A stretch of DNA of 64,000 nucleotides from Lachnospiraceae bacterium (GTDB lineage: Bacteria; Bacillota; Clostridia; Lachnospirales; Lachnospiraceae). Of this stretch, positions 27,140-35,075 are shown piece by piece (positions within the stretch are counted from its first letter, which is position 1; each line of letters opens with the position of its first letter). Location of the stretch: positions 1-64,000 of the forward strand of contig VSOC01000001.1 in the NCBI GenBank assembly GCA_009774615.1, in the 5' to 3' direction. Below the pieces are notes generated by a model. That model did no database searches and was not told where the DNA came from. It worked only from the letters and a program-made list of their open reading frames with translations. The position numbers and the translations under genes are program-made.

Positions 27140-27285
27140 GCGTCCTTAATTTGTCTTTTATTCGTGAGGGTGGTAGGATGGTTGGGGAAGGCAGGGTTGT
27201 TGCTATCATTGATTAATTGAAAATTCATTGAGTTTAGAGGGTGTCGTAAAATCATCAAATTAGATGATTGAGCGATGATTCTGCT

Positions 27286-27642
27286 CTATATGTTAAAAAA
27301 ACCAGAAAGAATCTTCTGATTTGATGATTCTTTCTGGTTTTTTACGAGCTTATTGAGATTATAACCCATGCACAGCAAAAGAATCTTTAATTTTACTTTG
27401 GTTTTTTCACGTAGCACAAATTTTTGGAAGTTATAATCATTTTTCTTTAAGACATAGATATTTTGAGAATAAGCATAGGTCAGGATCTTGAACATGGTCT
27501 TTGGGTCAACTGCTGGATTCCTGGCTTTGGCAGAATAAGCCTGATACAGCAACGTGTAATCTAAACTCTCCAATTCATGACCCAGCAGTCGGACAGAATC
27601 ATCATCATGAACCTGACCTTCTAAATTTAATGGTAAAACCAA
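27286..27642 (-). pseudogene. internally deleted IS1182-type transposase remnant
   Basis: A 118-residue reading frame joins the N-terminal part of an IS1182-family transposase (VRLLGHELESLDYTLLYQAY, then VDPKTMFKILTYAYS, the DUF772-like region) directly to the C-terminal end (FVLREKTKVKLKILLLCMGYNLNK). The whole catalytic middle is missing. Full members are several hundred residues longer, so it cannot transpose itself. The left edge (GAGGGTGTCGTAAAA at 27236-27250) looks like an IS end; the matching right end is not seen. It marks the left side of the A+T-rich defence island. Confidence 0.8.
27295..27343. terminator. 18-bp perfect hairpin at the transposase 3' end
   Basis: 27295-27312 (AAAAAACCAGAAAGAATC) is perfectly complementary to 27326-27343, with A/T-runs on both sides, so it can terminate on both strands. 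It encodes the last residues of the transposase remnant. Confidence 0.85.
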
Positions 27643-27750
27643 TTAATAAGGCTCATAGAATTCGGTATAATTTTTATGGTATTTTAATTTACTCGAAATA
27701 TCTTATTATACTATGGATGACAGGTTCCTTGGAGTCTGCTTTTCTATTTT

Positions 27751-28776
27751 TTAACATAAAGAACAGCTCTTTTTCTTTGTAACATTTATTTCGAAGTCAG
27801 CCATAAGGTCACCAAAATTTTGGATGAAGTAGCCATATCGTACAGGGTGTGTTTCTTTTAACTTTTGATACCTGTTACATCCATCAGACTCAAGATGAAC
27901 ACCAAAACCGCAATACATACAACCATTTCTGGTATATCCCATTTCATATAGTTTGGAGATTCTAACATTAAATTGTTTTATATATTCAAGAATATCATCA
28001 TTAGTCCAAAAAGACAGAGGTTTGCTTTGGTTATCTTTTCTTTCATGAAATACATTGCAACCGTATTCTAACCAGTCCTTTTCTCTTTGATAGCTTTCGG
28101 AAGCTAATATTCCTAATATTGCGCATTCAAGTCCTAGTTCCTTTGCTTTTCGGCGGAGGGGTTCCTTTTTGAGTTTATCACAACATTTATCTGAAATAGG
28201 AAGCTCTTTATATTTCTCATACTTTTTAAAATTTCTATCTATATAACCTTGGGCATTTGCTTTGGTGCGTTCTGAAAGCGCATGTTGATAGGTTCTTATA
28301 GCATTTGAAACTCGCTTTGAAAACATAGGATAGCCGTATCGTTCAACTACTTTTTTAAATGTCCATACTTCACCATGAATATCCTTAGGGATGACAGTGA
28401 TAATGTTTGTAGCATTTTCTTCTTTTTCCCATTGAATATGCTCAAGGGTTTCAGGATATTCATTTGTTGTATTTGCAAATAAGTGCAAAATATCAGGATA
28501 CATGCTTTTAGCAATATGAGAAAGAACAGTTGAGTCCTTCCCGCCGGAATACGAAATGTACACCTTATCAAGTCCAAATTCCATAACAGCACATTTTATT
28601 AAGTACTTAGTTTGAATGATTTTGGACTCTAAATTCATTTCACGCAATGAGGTCAATGTTTGTCTGCGTTCAGAGAGATATGCTGTATGTTTTATACCAC
28701 ACGTTTTACAATATCTGTGATCTGAGGGATAAATATTGGTAGCAGTAAGTTCTTCTAAGCATTTTTTACAAACCAT
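27751..28776 (-). CDS. PAPS-reductase-family protein with N-terminal zinc ribbon
   Basis: A 341-residue protein of the ATP-pyrophosphatase/PAPS-reductase fold. The PP-loop SYSGGKDST lies at about residue 76-84. The N-terminus has CKKC and CKTC pairs (residues 3-6 and 23-26), forming a zinc ribbon. The C-terminal part has CMYCGFGVH and ends KKKSCSLC. This is not assimilatory CysH: it lacks the ECGLH-type tail and carries extra cysteine sites, as in sulfur-transferring or DNA/tRNA-modifying relatives. It is divergent from the dnd operon and shares DndC's PP-loop. A role in sulfur-based DNA modification or in the defence operon is an inference. Confidence 0.8.
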   Translation of the reverse strand: MVCKKCLEELTATNIYPSDHRYCKTCGIKHTAYLSERRQTLTSLREMNLESKIIQTKYLIKCAVMEFGLDKVYISYSGGKDSTVLSHIAKSMYPDILHLFANTTNEYPETLEHIQWEKEENATNIITVIPKDIHGEVWTFKKVVERYGYPMFSKRVSNAIRTYQHALSERTKANAQGYIDRNFKKYEKYKELPISDKCCDKLKKEPLRRKAKELGLECAILGILASESYQREKDWLEYGCNVFHERKDNQSKPLSFWTNDDILEYIKQFNVRISKLYEMGYTRNGCMYCGFGVHLESDGCNRYQKLKETHPVRYGYFIQNFGDLMADFEINVTKKKSCSLC

Positions 28777-28793
28777 TTTTGTTTTTCTCCTCT

Positions 28794-28822
28794 CTTATAT
28801 TATCAAAATTAGGTGATTGCAA
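28794..28822 (-). promoter_or_regulatory. candidate hybrid promoter of the PAPS-reductase-like gene
   Basis: On the minus strand TTGCAA (28822-28817, inside the MITE-like end), 17 nt, TATAAG (28799-28794, in the flank). The -35 box would thus be supplied by the inserted element. Confidence 0.45.
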
Positions 28823-28998
28823 AGCTCTGAAAGCCGCATAAAACCTAGCTTTTTTGAGCTTTGCTTTTGCAATTCTTCTCACTAAAATTTTAACTTTTAT
28901 ATCCATTTCACACAACTTTTTAGTTTAAATGGTTTATTTTAAGTTCGTTTCTATACAAAGTGCATAAATTCTTGTCAGTGAGTTTCGTAATCGCCTAA
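28809..28998. mobile_element. 190-bp MITE-like element with 9-bp target duplication
   Basis: The ends are imperfect inverted repeats: TTAGGTGATTGCAAAGCTC at the left and, read inward from the right, TTAGGCGATTACGAAACTC (15 of 19 identical, all differences transitions). The element is bounded by perfect 9-bp direct repeats TTATCAAAA (28800-28808 and 28999-29007), as expected for a target-site duplication. GCAAAGCTC recurs inverted at 28856-28864. No coding capacity. It lies 24 bases from the start of the divergent PAPS-reductase-like gene. Confidence 0.75.
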
Positions 28999-29019
28999 TT
29001 ATCAAAACTAACAAAAAGT

Positions 29020-29115
29020 TTGTATTTAATATAAAATACAAGAATATTGTTTGTCAAGTGTAAAAATACACAATTTTATTGTATTTAGTGTTTTTTTCGT
29101 GTATACTTTGTATTT
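29020..29115. promoter_or_regulatory. operator array of the XRE regulator
   Basis: The octamer TTGTATTT or its complement AAATACAA/AAATACAC occurs five times: 29020, 29034, 29064, 29079 and 29108. 29020-29041 is a perfect 8-bp inverted repeat with a 6-nt spacer. 29064-29086 is a 7-bp inverted repeat with a 9-nt spacer that covers the -35 box. This is the usual appearance of a dimeric XRE-repressor operator set. Confidence 0.7.
29079..29107 (+). promoter_or_regulatory. promoter of the xre-dnd operon
   Basis: TTGTAT (29079-29084), 17 nt, TATACT (29102-29107), overlapped by the TTGTATTT operators. A small inverted repeat TGGGCA-N5-TGCCCA lies in the leader at 29133-29149. Confidence 0.72.
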
Positions 29116-29183
29116 GATATGACTATGCATACTGGGCAAGTTATGCCCATTTGTATCATTTATTTTGATGGAGTATGAAAGAC

Positions 29184-29522
29184 ATGCAAACAATAGGAAA
29201 ACGATTAGCGGAAATAAGAAAAAATAAAAAGTTTAAACAAACAGAGCTGGCTGAAATGCTCAATGTATCACAACAAGTGATCAGTAATATTGAAAGGGGT
29301 GTAACAGCACCCGACATCGAACAGCTCAAGAAATTTGCTGACATATATAACACTTCACTTGATCAGTTAGTGGGCAGAGAGTTTTTTGGCGATGATACAG
29401 ATGTTGTGGAACGAAAAATTATAAGTTATATCAAACAAATGGACGACGAAGGAAAGGAGCTGAGTCTTGGATTATTAAGCCAGGTGGCTCAGCATCGAGG
29501 TAGCAACGATGGCAACGAATAG
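29184..29522 (+). CDS. XRE-family transcriptional regulator
   Basis: A 112-residue protein with an N-terminal Cro/CI helix-turn-helix (about 4-60; QTELAEMLNVSQQVISNIERG) and a short acidic helical tail, likely for dimerisation. ATG 29184 is preferred to ATG 29175, because GGAG at 29170-29173 is well spaced only for the former. Its 3' end overlaps dndC by 14 nt, so it is the first gene of the modification operon. The TTGTATTT repeats over its promoter suggest autoregulation. In many Dnd clusters DndB plays the regulatory role; this gene may replace it. Confidence 0.88.
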   Translation: MQTIGKRLAEIRKNKKFKQTELAEMLNVSQQVISNIERGVTAPDIEQLKKFADIYNTSLDQLVGREFFGDDTDVVERKIISYIKQMDDEGKELSLGLLSQVAQHRGSNDGNE

Positions 29523-30900
29523 TTATTTTAATGAGAATACGCTAGATGAACTGATAGAAGAAATTAAATATGTTTATCAGTCAGATAAGCGACCTTGGGT
29601 AATTGGGTATAGTGGTGGAAAGGATTCTACGACCGTCGTTGAACTGGTTTATAAAATGTTATTAAATCTTCCGAAAGAAGAAAGAAACAAGAATGTTTAT
29701 ATTGTTTCCTCAGATACACTTATTGAGAACCCATTAATAAAGATATATCTCAGTAAGATGAATAAACTTCTTGGAGAGGCTGCGATAAATGACGATCTGC
29801 CTATTACCTCAACAATGGTAACACCACCCGCAGATAATTCCTTTTGGGCAAATGTAATAGGAAGAGGATTTCCTACTCCAAGAATGAATGGGACCTTCAG
29901 ATGGTGTACAGACAGATTAAAGATAAATCCTAGTGCTGATTATATCAGAGATGTAATTAAAAAAGAAGGCGAAGAGGTTGTTATTCTTTTGGGAGTTCGA
30001 AAGGCAGAAAGTGAAGCACGTAGAAGACGTATTGAGGGAAGAGAAATAGCTAACCGCCTTATGAATAGACATGAAACTATTCTGGATGCGTATGTATATA
30101 ATCCAATAGTTGAATTGACAACGGATGATGTTTGGGATGTTCTATTAAAACTTGATGGTGGAAAAACTCCTTGGGGATCAAACAATAACGAACTTGTAGC
30201 ACTGTATGCGGGCGCAGACAGTGGTGAGTGCCCTTTTGCCGGGGTACATGCTGGAGGACAGACACAGTCTTGTGGAAATTCAAGATTTGGATGTTGGGTA
30301 TGCACGGTTGTTAAAGATGATAAATCCTTGAATGGTTTTATCAGAAGTGGACATCGAGAATTAATTCCGTTGGCTGAGTTCAGAACGTGGATTATGGGCA
30401 TTCGAGATAAAGACGAATATCGCGAGAAAAAACGTAGGAATGGAACCGTTTATGAAACAAAGACTGGAGAAATGGGATATGGTCCGTTTACGTGGGAAGC
30501 AAGGAAGCTTATTTTGACAAAGCTTATAGAAACTCAGCAGAAGATGGGATATGAACTGATTACCCAGGAAGAACTCAAAGCAATAGATGAAATTTGGGAT
30601 GATGAATTAGATTTATCAAGACATACATTAGTTGAATTATATGAGGAATTAACTGGAGAAAGGTTACCTTGGTATCAGTATAAAGAACCACTTGTTGATA
30701 AAGAAACCGTAGATGAATTAGAAAAACTGGCAGCAGCAAATGATGTACCATTTGATCTGGTTAGAAACATTATTCTGTCTGTTTATCATAACAAGAACTA
30801 TTCAAACCAAAGAATTATGAAGGATGCAATGGAGCGTTTGCTTAATCAGCAATGGCTTCATCATGAGATCCTGAAGGAGATTGAAGATGAAAATAAATAA
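29509..30900 (+). CDS. dndC: DNA phosphorothioation protein DndC
   Basis: Fe-S PAPS-reductase-like enzyme that activates the DNA backbone for sulfur insertion (known for DndC). 463 residues. The PP-loop GYSGGKDST is at residues 33-41. The cysteines of the cluster-binding region appear in FRWCTDR, SGECPF and CGNSRFGCWVC. The LLGVRKAESEARRRRIEGRE block is a DndC signature. It overlaps the XRE gene (14 nt) and dndD (14 nt), so the writer genes are translationally coupled. Sulfur would come from the cysteine desulfurase three genes downstream. Confidence 0.95.
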   Translation: MATNSYFNENTLDELIEEIKYVYQSDKRPWVIGYSGGKDSTTVVELVYKMLLNLPKEERNKNVYIVSSDTLIENPLIKIYLSKMNKLLGEAAINDDLPITSTMVTPPADNSFWANVIGRGFPTPRMNGTFRWCTDRLKINPSADYIRDVIKKEGEEVVILLGVRKAESEARRRRIEGREIANRLMNRHETILDAYVYNPIVELTTDDVWDVLLKLDGGKTPWGSNNNELVALYAGADSGECPFAGVHAGGQTQSCGNSRFGCWVCTVVKDDKSLNGFIRSGHRELIPLAEFRTWIMGIRDKDEYREKKRRNGTVYETKTGEMGYGPFTWEARKLILTKLIETQQKMGYELITQEELKAIDEIWDDELDLSRHTLVELYEELTGERLPWYQYKEPLVDKETVDELEKLAAANDVPFDLVRNIILSVYHNKNYSNQRIMKDAMERLLNQQWLHHEILKEIEDENK

Positions 30901-33031
30901 AATAGTGTTATACAATTTCAACTCCTATGAGGGATTGAATAAGTTTGATTTTACAAGTGATGATAGTAACAAAAATATAATTCTGATTGGTGGAAAGAAT
31001 GGTGCTGGAAAGACATCATTGTTTACTGCAATTAAGATTGCCTTATATGGACCGTTATCTTTTGGCTATGTTGGTGTTAATCCAAAGTATATTGCAAAAA
31101 TAAAAGATTGTATTAATTCAAAATCTTTTCAAAAGGATGTAGTTGAATCGCGAGTTCAGATATTGGTATCTTTAATGGTTGAACGAGAAGTTAAAGAGTA
31201 TGAGATAACTAGAGAGTGGGATTATACGAAACAGAAGCTAGAAGAAAAATATTATGTTAAAACTGATGGTCATTTATTAGATGAACAAGAATTATCATAT
31301 TTTCAGAATTATTTGCAGGGAATGATTCCACCAGATTTGTTTGAATTCTTCTTATTCGATGGGGAAGAAGTGGGAAGTATTTTCTCGACAAGTACTTATA
31401 ATACATATGTAAAAAATGCAGTTTATACATTATGTGGATTAGATATTTTTGAAATTATTCGTAAGTATACGACTGGATATGCAGGTAAAGCAGAAAGTAC
31501 AGACGAGGAAGAATTACATGCACAGTATGAAGAACTACGAAAAAATGCTGAGGAAATAGAAACAAGCTATTCAGAAATTGAAGTTCAAATTGTGGTAGAT
31601 AAAGATGAGTTAGAAAAGGTTGAAACTGAATTAATAGAGGTTGAAACGGCATTTAAAAATGCTGGTGGAATAACTGAAATTGAGCGTCAAACACTTTTAA
31701 AAGAGTTTTCGGAGGCGGAGCATACAAAAACAGAAGCACTTACAAAAATTAAGATGTTCGTTGATGGATTAATGCCATTTTTTATTCTTCGAAATTTCAC
31801 GGGAAGAATTTCTGAACAGTTAGATTTTGAGGAAAAGGGCGAGATTTATTATTATGTTCAGCAAAAACTTAAGAAACAGGAAATAAAGAATACTCTAAAT
31901 GAGAATGAAGTAGTAAGTGATGCTGCTGTTGATGCATTAATGGAATTCTTACTTAGAAAATTCAAACCTAAAGGATTCAAAGAAGGTATACTGCCTGTTC
32001 ATGATCTTTCTAAGGAAGACTCTGGAAGAGTGAATGCGATGATTTCGGCAATTGATGATTTTGATGTTGAAGCCATGGTTGAACTGGTCGAAAAAAGAAA
32101 AGCAGCAGTTGATAGAACAATGGAAATCAATCGTATTCTTAAAAGTGCAATGACAGATGAAGATGCAAGAAAATTTGCTGAAAAAGAGAACACATTGCTG
32201 AAAAAGAAAGATGAGATTTCATCGAGAATTCACGAGTCAGAGATGCGTTTGAATACGGTAAAGGAAGAATTGGTAATTGCGATTCAGCAAAGAGATCGTG
32301 CATTTCAGAGTATCAAGGATAGTGCCCAGAATAAGCATGTATTCGAATTAAGTACCGGCTTATCACAGATGATGAGAACAATGCTTGAGAGAAAATCGGA
32401 ATCAATCAAGCGAAATCTGGAAAAGCTTATTGTTCAGAATTTACAGCACATATATAGAAAGAATAACTTGATTACGCATATTGAGATTGAAGATGATTTT
32501 CAATTCAATCTTTATCAAAATGTGAAGTACACTACTACAGAGCTGCTTCATCTAATGAAGAATCTGGGCAAAGAAGTGTTTGCCATGGAGATTGGCAAAC
32601 AGGGAATGAAGCTTCTTCGTGAAAAGTATAAGGTTGACACCGTACCACAGCTGCAGCAGGTATTAGAGGCTGATAAACAGAAGAATAGTCATAATTTGTT
32701 TAAGCGCATTGATATCAGCCGTTTGTCAAAGGGAGAACGCCAAATATTCATATTGTCATTATATTGGGCGATTATTGAGTTATCAGACCATGATATACCA
32801 TTTATTATTGATACGCCTTATGCACGTATTGACGCTAATCATAGAAAAGAGATATCAGAGAAGTTTTTCCCTAATATCAGTAAACAAGTAGTTATTCTTT
32901 CAACAGATGAAGAAATTAATGAAGAATATTACCAAATTATCAAGCCTTATATTGCAAAGGAATACCTTCTTATAAATGATGAAAGCCAAAACAGGACTAC
33001 TGTTGAACAACGTTATTTTTTCGAGGTGTAA
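30887..33031 (+). CDS. dndD: DNA phosphorothioation ATPase DndD
   Basis: SMC/Rad50-like ATPase of the Dnd complex, 714 residues from ATG 30887 (GAAGGAGA upstream; an in-frame TTG at 30881 is less likely). Walker A GGKNGAGKTS spans residues 35-44. Long coiled-coil arms fill the middle. The C-terminal half-site has signature LSKGERQ and Walker B IPFIIDTPYARID. It is thought to power or nick DNA during modification. It overlaps dndC and is followed by dndE after 3 nt. Confidence 0.95.
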   Translation: MKINKIVLYNFNSYEGLNKFDFTSDDSNKNIILIGGKNGAGKTSLFTAIKIALYGPLSFGYVGVNPKYIAKIKDCINSKSFQKDVVESRVQILVSLMVEREVKEYEITREWDYTKQKLEEKYYVKTDGHLLDEQELSYFQNYLQGMIPPDLFEFFLFDGEEVGSIFSTSTYNTYVKNAVYTLCGLDIFEIIRKYTTGYAGKAESTDEEELHAQYEELRKNAEEIETSYSEIEVQIVVDKDELEKVETELIEVETAFKNAGGITEIERQTLLKEFSEAEHTKTEALTKIKMFVDGLMPFFILRNFTGRISEQLDFEEKGEIYYYVQQKLKKQEIKNTLNENEVVSDAAVDALMEFLLRKFKPKGFKEGILPVHDLSKEDSGRVNAMISAIDDFDVEAMVELVEKRKAAVDRTMEINRILKSAMTDEDARKFAEKENTLLKKKDEISSRIHESEMRLNTVKEELVIAIQQRDRAFQSIKDSAQNKHVFELSTGLSQMMRTMLERKSESIKRNLEKLIVQNLQHIYRKNNLITHIEIEDDFQFNLYQNVKYTTTELLHLMKNLGKEVFAMEIGKQGMKLLREKYKVDTVPQLQQVLEADKQKNSHNLFKRIDISRLSKGERQIFILSLYWAIIELSDHDIPFIIDTPYARIDANHRKEISEKFFPNISKQVVILSTDEEINEEYYQIIKPYIAKEYLLINDESQNRTTVEQRYFFEV

Positions 33032-33034
33032 GCA

Positions 33035-33415
33035 ATGATATTTAGACTAAAAACTTCAAAGAAGACTCAAGAAATATTCCAAGAGTTAGAAAATAGAACA
33101 AATTATAAGCCATATACCTTAGTAAAACATGCTATTGCATGGTCTCTGAAGGAAAATACTTCAGTAGCTGATTATGAGTCTGATTCGGACGGATTGGATC
33201 TTAATAGACAGACAATTACCGGAGATAATGAGATATATTTCAAGGTGTTGATAGAGGAAGTTGAAGGAAGATATTTGCCTGAAGAAGAATACTTTCCTAA
33301 ATATGTAAAAGCGCATATTGATAGAGGAAGTGAATTGTTGCTTGACATGTATAATCATGCTGGAAATATGGATAAGTATATTCTTCAAGTGTTAGGAGTA
33401 GGTGATACGGTATGA
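33035..33415 (+). CDS. dndE: DNA sulfur modification protein DndE
   Basis: A 126-residue protein, family-typical length. It begins IFRLKTSKKTQEIFQELENRT and contains ITGDNEIYFKVL and HIDRGSELLLDMY, the DndE signature near the C-terminus. DndE binds nicked DNA as part of the writer complex (known). Its stop overlaps the dndA start by 4 nt. Confidence 0.92.
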   Translation: MIFRLKTSKKTQEIFQELENRTNYKPYTLVKHAIAWSLKENTSVADYESDSDGLDLNRQTITGDNEIYFKVLIEEVEGRYLPEEEYFPKYVKAHIDRGSELLLDMYNHAGNMDKYILQVLGVGDTV

Positions 33416-34608
33416 TTTATTTTGATAATAGTGCAACATCTCCTGTGGATGGAGAAGTATTGGAGGTAATGCTTCCATACCTTAGGGAAGAATATGGAAA
33501 TCCTTCAAGTAAGTATTATTGTAAGGCAGTTAATGCTCATAATGCTGTAGAAGATGCACGTGTCAGGGTTGCAAAATTGTTGGGAGCCAATCCTGAAGAA
33601 ATAATTTTTACAGCAGGTGCCACAGAGAGTACAAACTTTATCATTAAAGGCTATATGGACTATCGTCGTTATTACGGAGATGGAAAGAATCACATTATTA
33701 CATCTGTTGCTGAACATAAAGCTACTTTGAATACATGTAAGTTTCTTAATGGTAATTTGTATTCAAATAATGATCCAACTATAACTTTGTTTGGTGGTAA
33801 GAAATTGGTGGATAGAGGATATGAGGCTTCTTTTGTTGGTATTACTGAAACAGGGGAAATTCTTGTTACAAGTGTAGAGGATGCAATAAAGAATAACACT
33901 GCGATGGTATCTGTTATCTATGTTAATAATGAAGTAGGAACCATAAGTGATGTTTCGGGTATTGCTAAGTTATGTGCGAAAAAAGGGATTGCTATCCATT
34001 CCGATTTGACACAAGCGATTGGAAAAATGGAGATAGATGTTCATGATATGGGCTTGGATTTCGCATCATGCTCAGCACATAAAATCTATGGACCAAAAGG
34101 AATTGGAGCTGCTTTTGTAAAGAGTGATGCATATGGTACTCCACCAATTACAGCATTTATGCATGGCGGTGAACAGGAGAATGGTTTCAGAGCAGGAACG
34201 CTGGCTGTTCATAATATAGTTGGATTTGGTAAAGCAGCGGAAATCGCATTAAGAGATTTAGATGTAAATGAACAGAAAATCTTACGATTTGATCAAATGC
34301 TTGTCAATGGATTAATGGAAATACCAGATATTTCATTAACGAACCAATCCGACAAGAGATTACCTGGAATTATAAGTGTAGTGATTGATAAGAAAGACTT
34401 TAATAATGAAAGATTTATAAAGCATATTAGTGACAGATTAGCTTTATCTACAGGTTCGGCGTGTAGTGCTGGAGAACCTTCACATGTCATAACTGCGTTA
34501 GGTTTGGAGGATAAAGTTTCAAAGGTACTAAGGATATCATTAAATAAGCATACGGCAGAGGAAGAAATATTAGAACTACTCAGGATAATAAAAAGTATAG
34601 GTGATTAG
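33412..34608 (+). CDS. dndA: cysteine desulfurase DndA
   Basis: IscS/NifS-like PLP enzyme supplying sulfur to DndC, 398 residues. It opens IYFDNSATSPVDGEVLE. The PLP lysine is Lys224 in SCSAHKIYGPKG and the persulfide cysteine is Cys351 in STGSACSAGEPSH. Context, not sequence alone, makes it DndA rather than IscS. The order dndC-D-E-A with the desulfurase last differs from the common dndA-B-C-D-E layout. Confidence 0.9.
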   Translation: MIYFDNSATSPVDGEVLEVMLPYLREEYGNPSSKYYCKAVNAHNAVEDARVRVAKLLGANPEEIIFTAGATESTNFIIKGYMDYRRYYGDGKNHIITSVAEHKATLNTCKFLNGNLYSNNDPTITLFGGKKLVDRGYEASFVGITETGEILVTSVEDAIKNNTAMVSVIYVNNEVGTISDVSGIAKLCAKKGIAIHSDLTQAIGKMEIDVHDMGLDFASCSAHKIYGPKGIGAAFVKSDAYGTPPITAFMHGGEQENGFRAGTLAVHNIVGFGKAAEIALRDLDVNEQKILRFDQMLVNGLMEIPDISLTNQSDKRLPGIISVVIDKKDFNNERFIKHISDRLALSTGSACSAGEPSHVITALGLEDKVSKVLRISLNKHTAEEEILELLRIIKSIGD

Positions 34609-34617
34609 GAGAGTAAA

Positions 34618-35054
34618 ATGACAATAATAGGTGCTATTACTGAAGTGTTAAATGATAATAAGCCTAGAACAGCGAAAATGATATATGAGGAGATTGTTGA
34701 AATAAAACCCTATAATTTTTCCATCGGCTTCGCCAGTTAAGCATTTTATTATTGTAGGGCAAGATGGAAAACATAATTTATCTACAGGCAAAAAGAAACG
34801 ATAGTGGAAACACTATTGGCAGACCATTGTTGCAGGCTTTTGTTGGTGCTATGCAAGATGTTCAAAAGGGTGTGTTTATAACAACATCTACGTTTACAAA
34901 AGAAGCAAGAAATTATGCTGAGAAACAGCAACAGAAGAACTTGAAGCTTATAGATGGAGATTTGCTCGCAGAATTGATGATTAAGTATGGTATTGGATTG
35001 GAAAAGATTCAAACATATACGGTGTATAAAATTAACGAGGATTTCTTTGAGTAA
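34618..35054 (+). pseudogene. decayed Mrr-type type IV restriction endonuclease
   Basis: Three collinear fragments in three frames. 34618-34713 (frame 1) encodes the start of a HARE/winged-helix domain (IGAITEVLNDNKPRTAKMIY). 34714-34773 (frame 2) encodes FPSASPVKHFIIVGQDGKHN, its end. 34767-35054 (frame 3) encodes the C-terminal half of the Mrr nuclease (IIYLQAKRNDSGNTIGRPLL, KGVFITTSTFT, LKLIDGDLLAELMIKYGIG). The segment with the first catalytic acidic residues is missing between frames 2 and 3. Two internal deletions have therefore inactivated it. The C-terminal 96-codon frame from ATG 34764 might still be translated. Confidence 0.82.
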
Positions 35055-35075
35055 TATGTATCAGGGGTAAGTATT

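Noticed and set aside
27751..28776. Assimilatory PAPS reductase (cysH)
   Set aside because: It has a zinc ribbon and extra cysteine sites, lacks the CysH tail, and no sulfate-assimilation genes are adjacent.
28809..28998. Retron or other structured-RNA gene
   Set aside because: The ends pair well, but there is no reverse transcriptase nearby and the 9-bp direct flanking repeats fit a transposed element better.
34764..35054. Independent small intact gene
   Set aside because: Its sequence is the C-terminal half of an Mrr nuclease and the preceding fragments in other frames complete the family, so it is part of a pseudogene.
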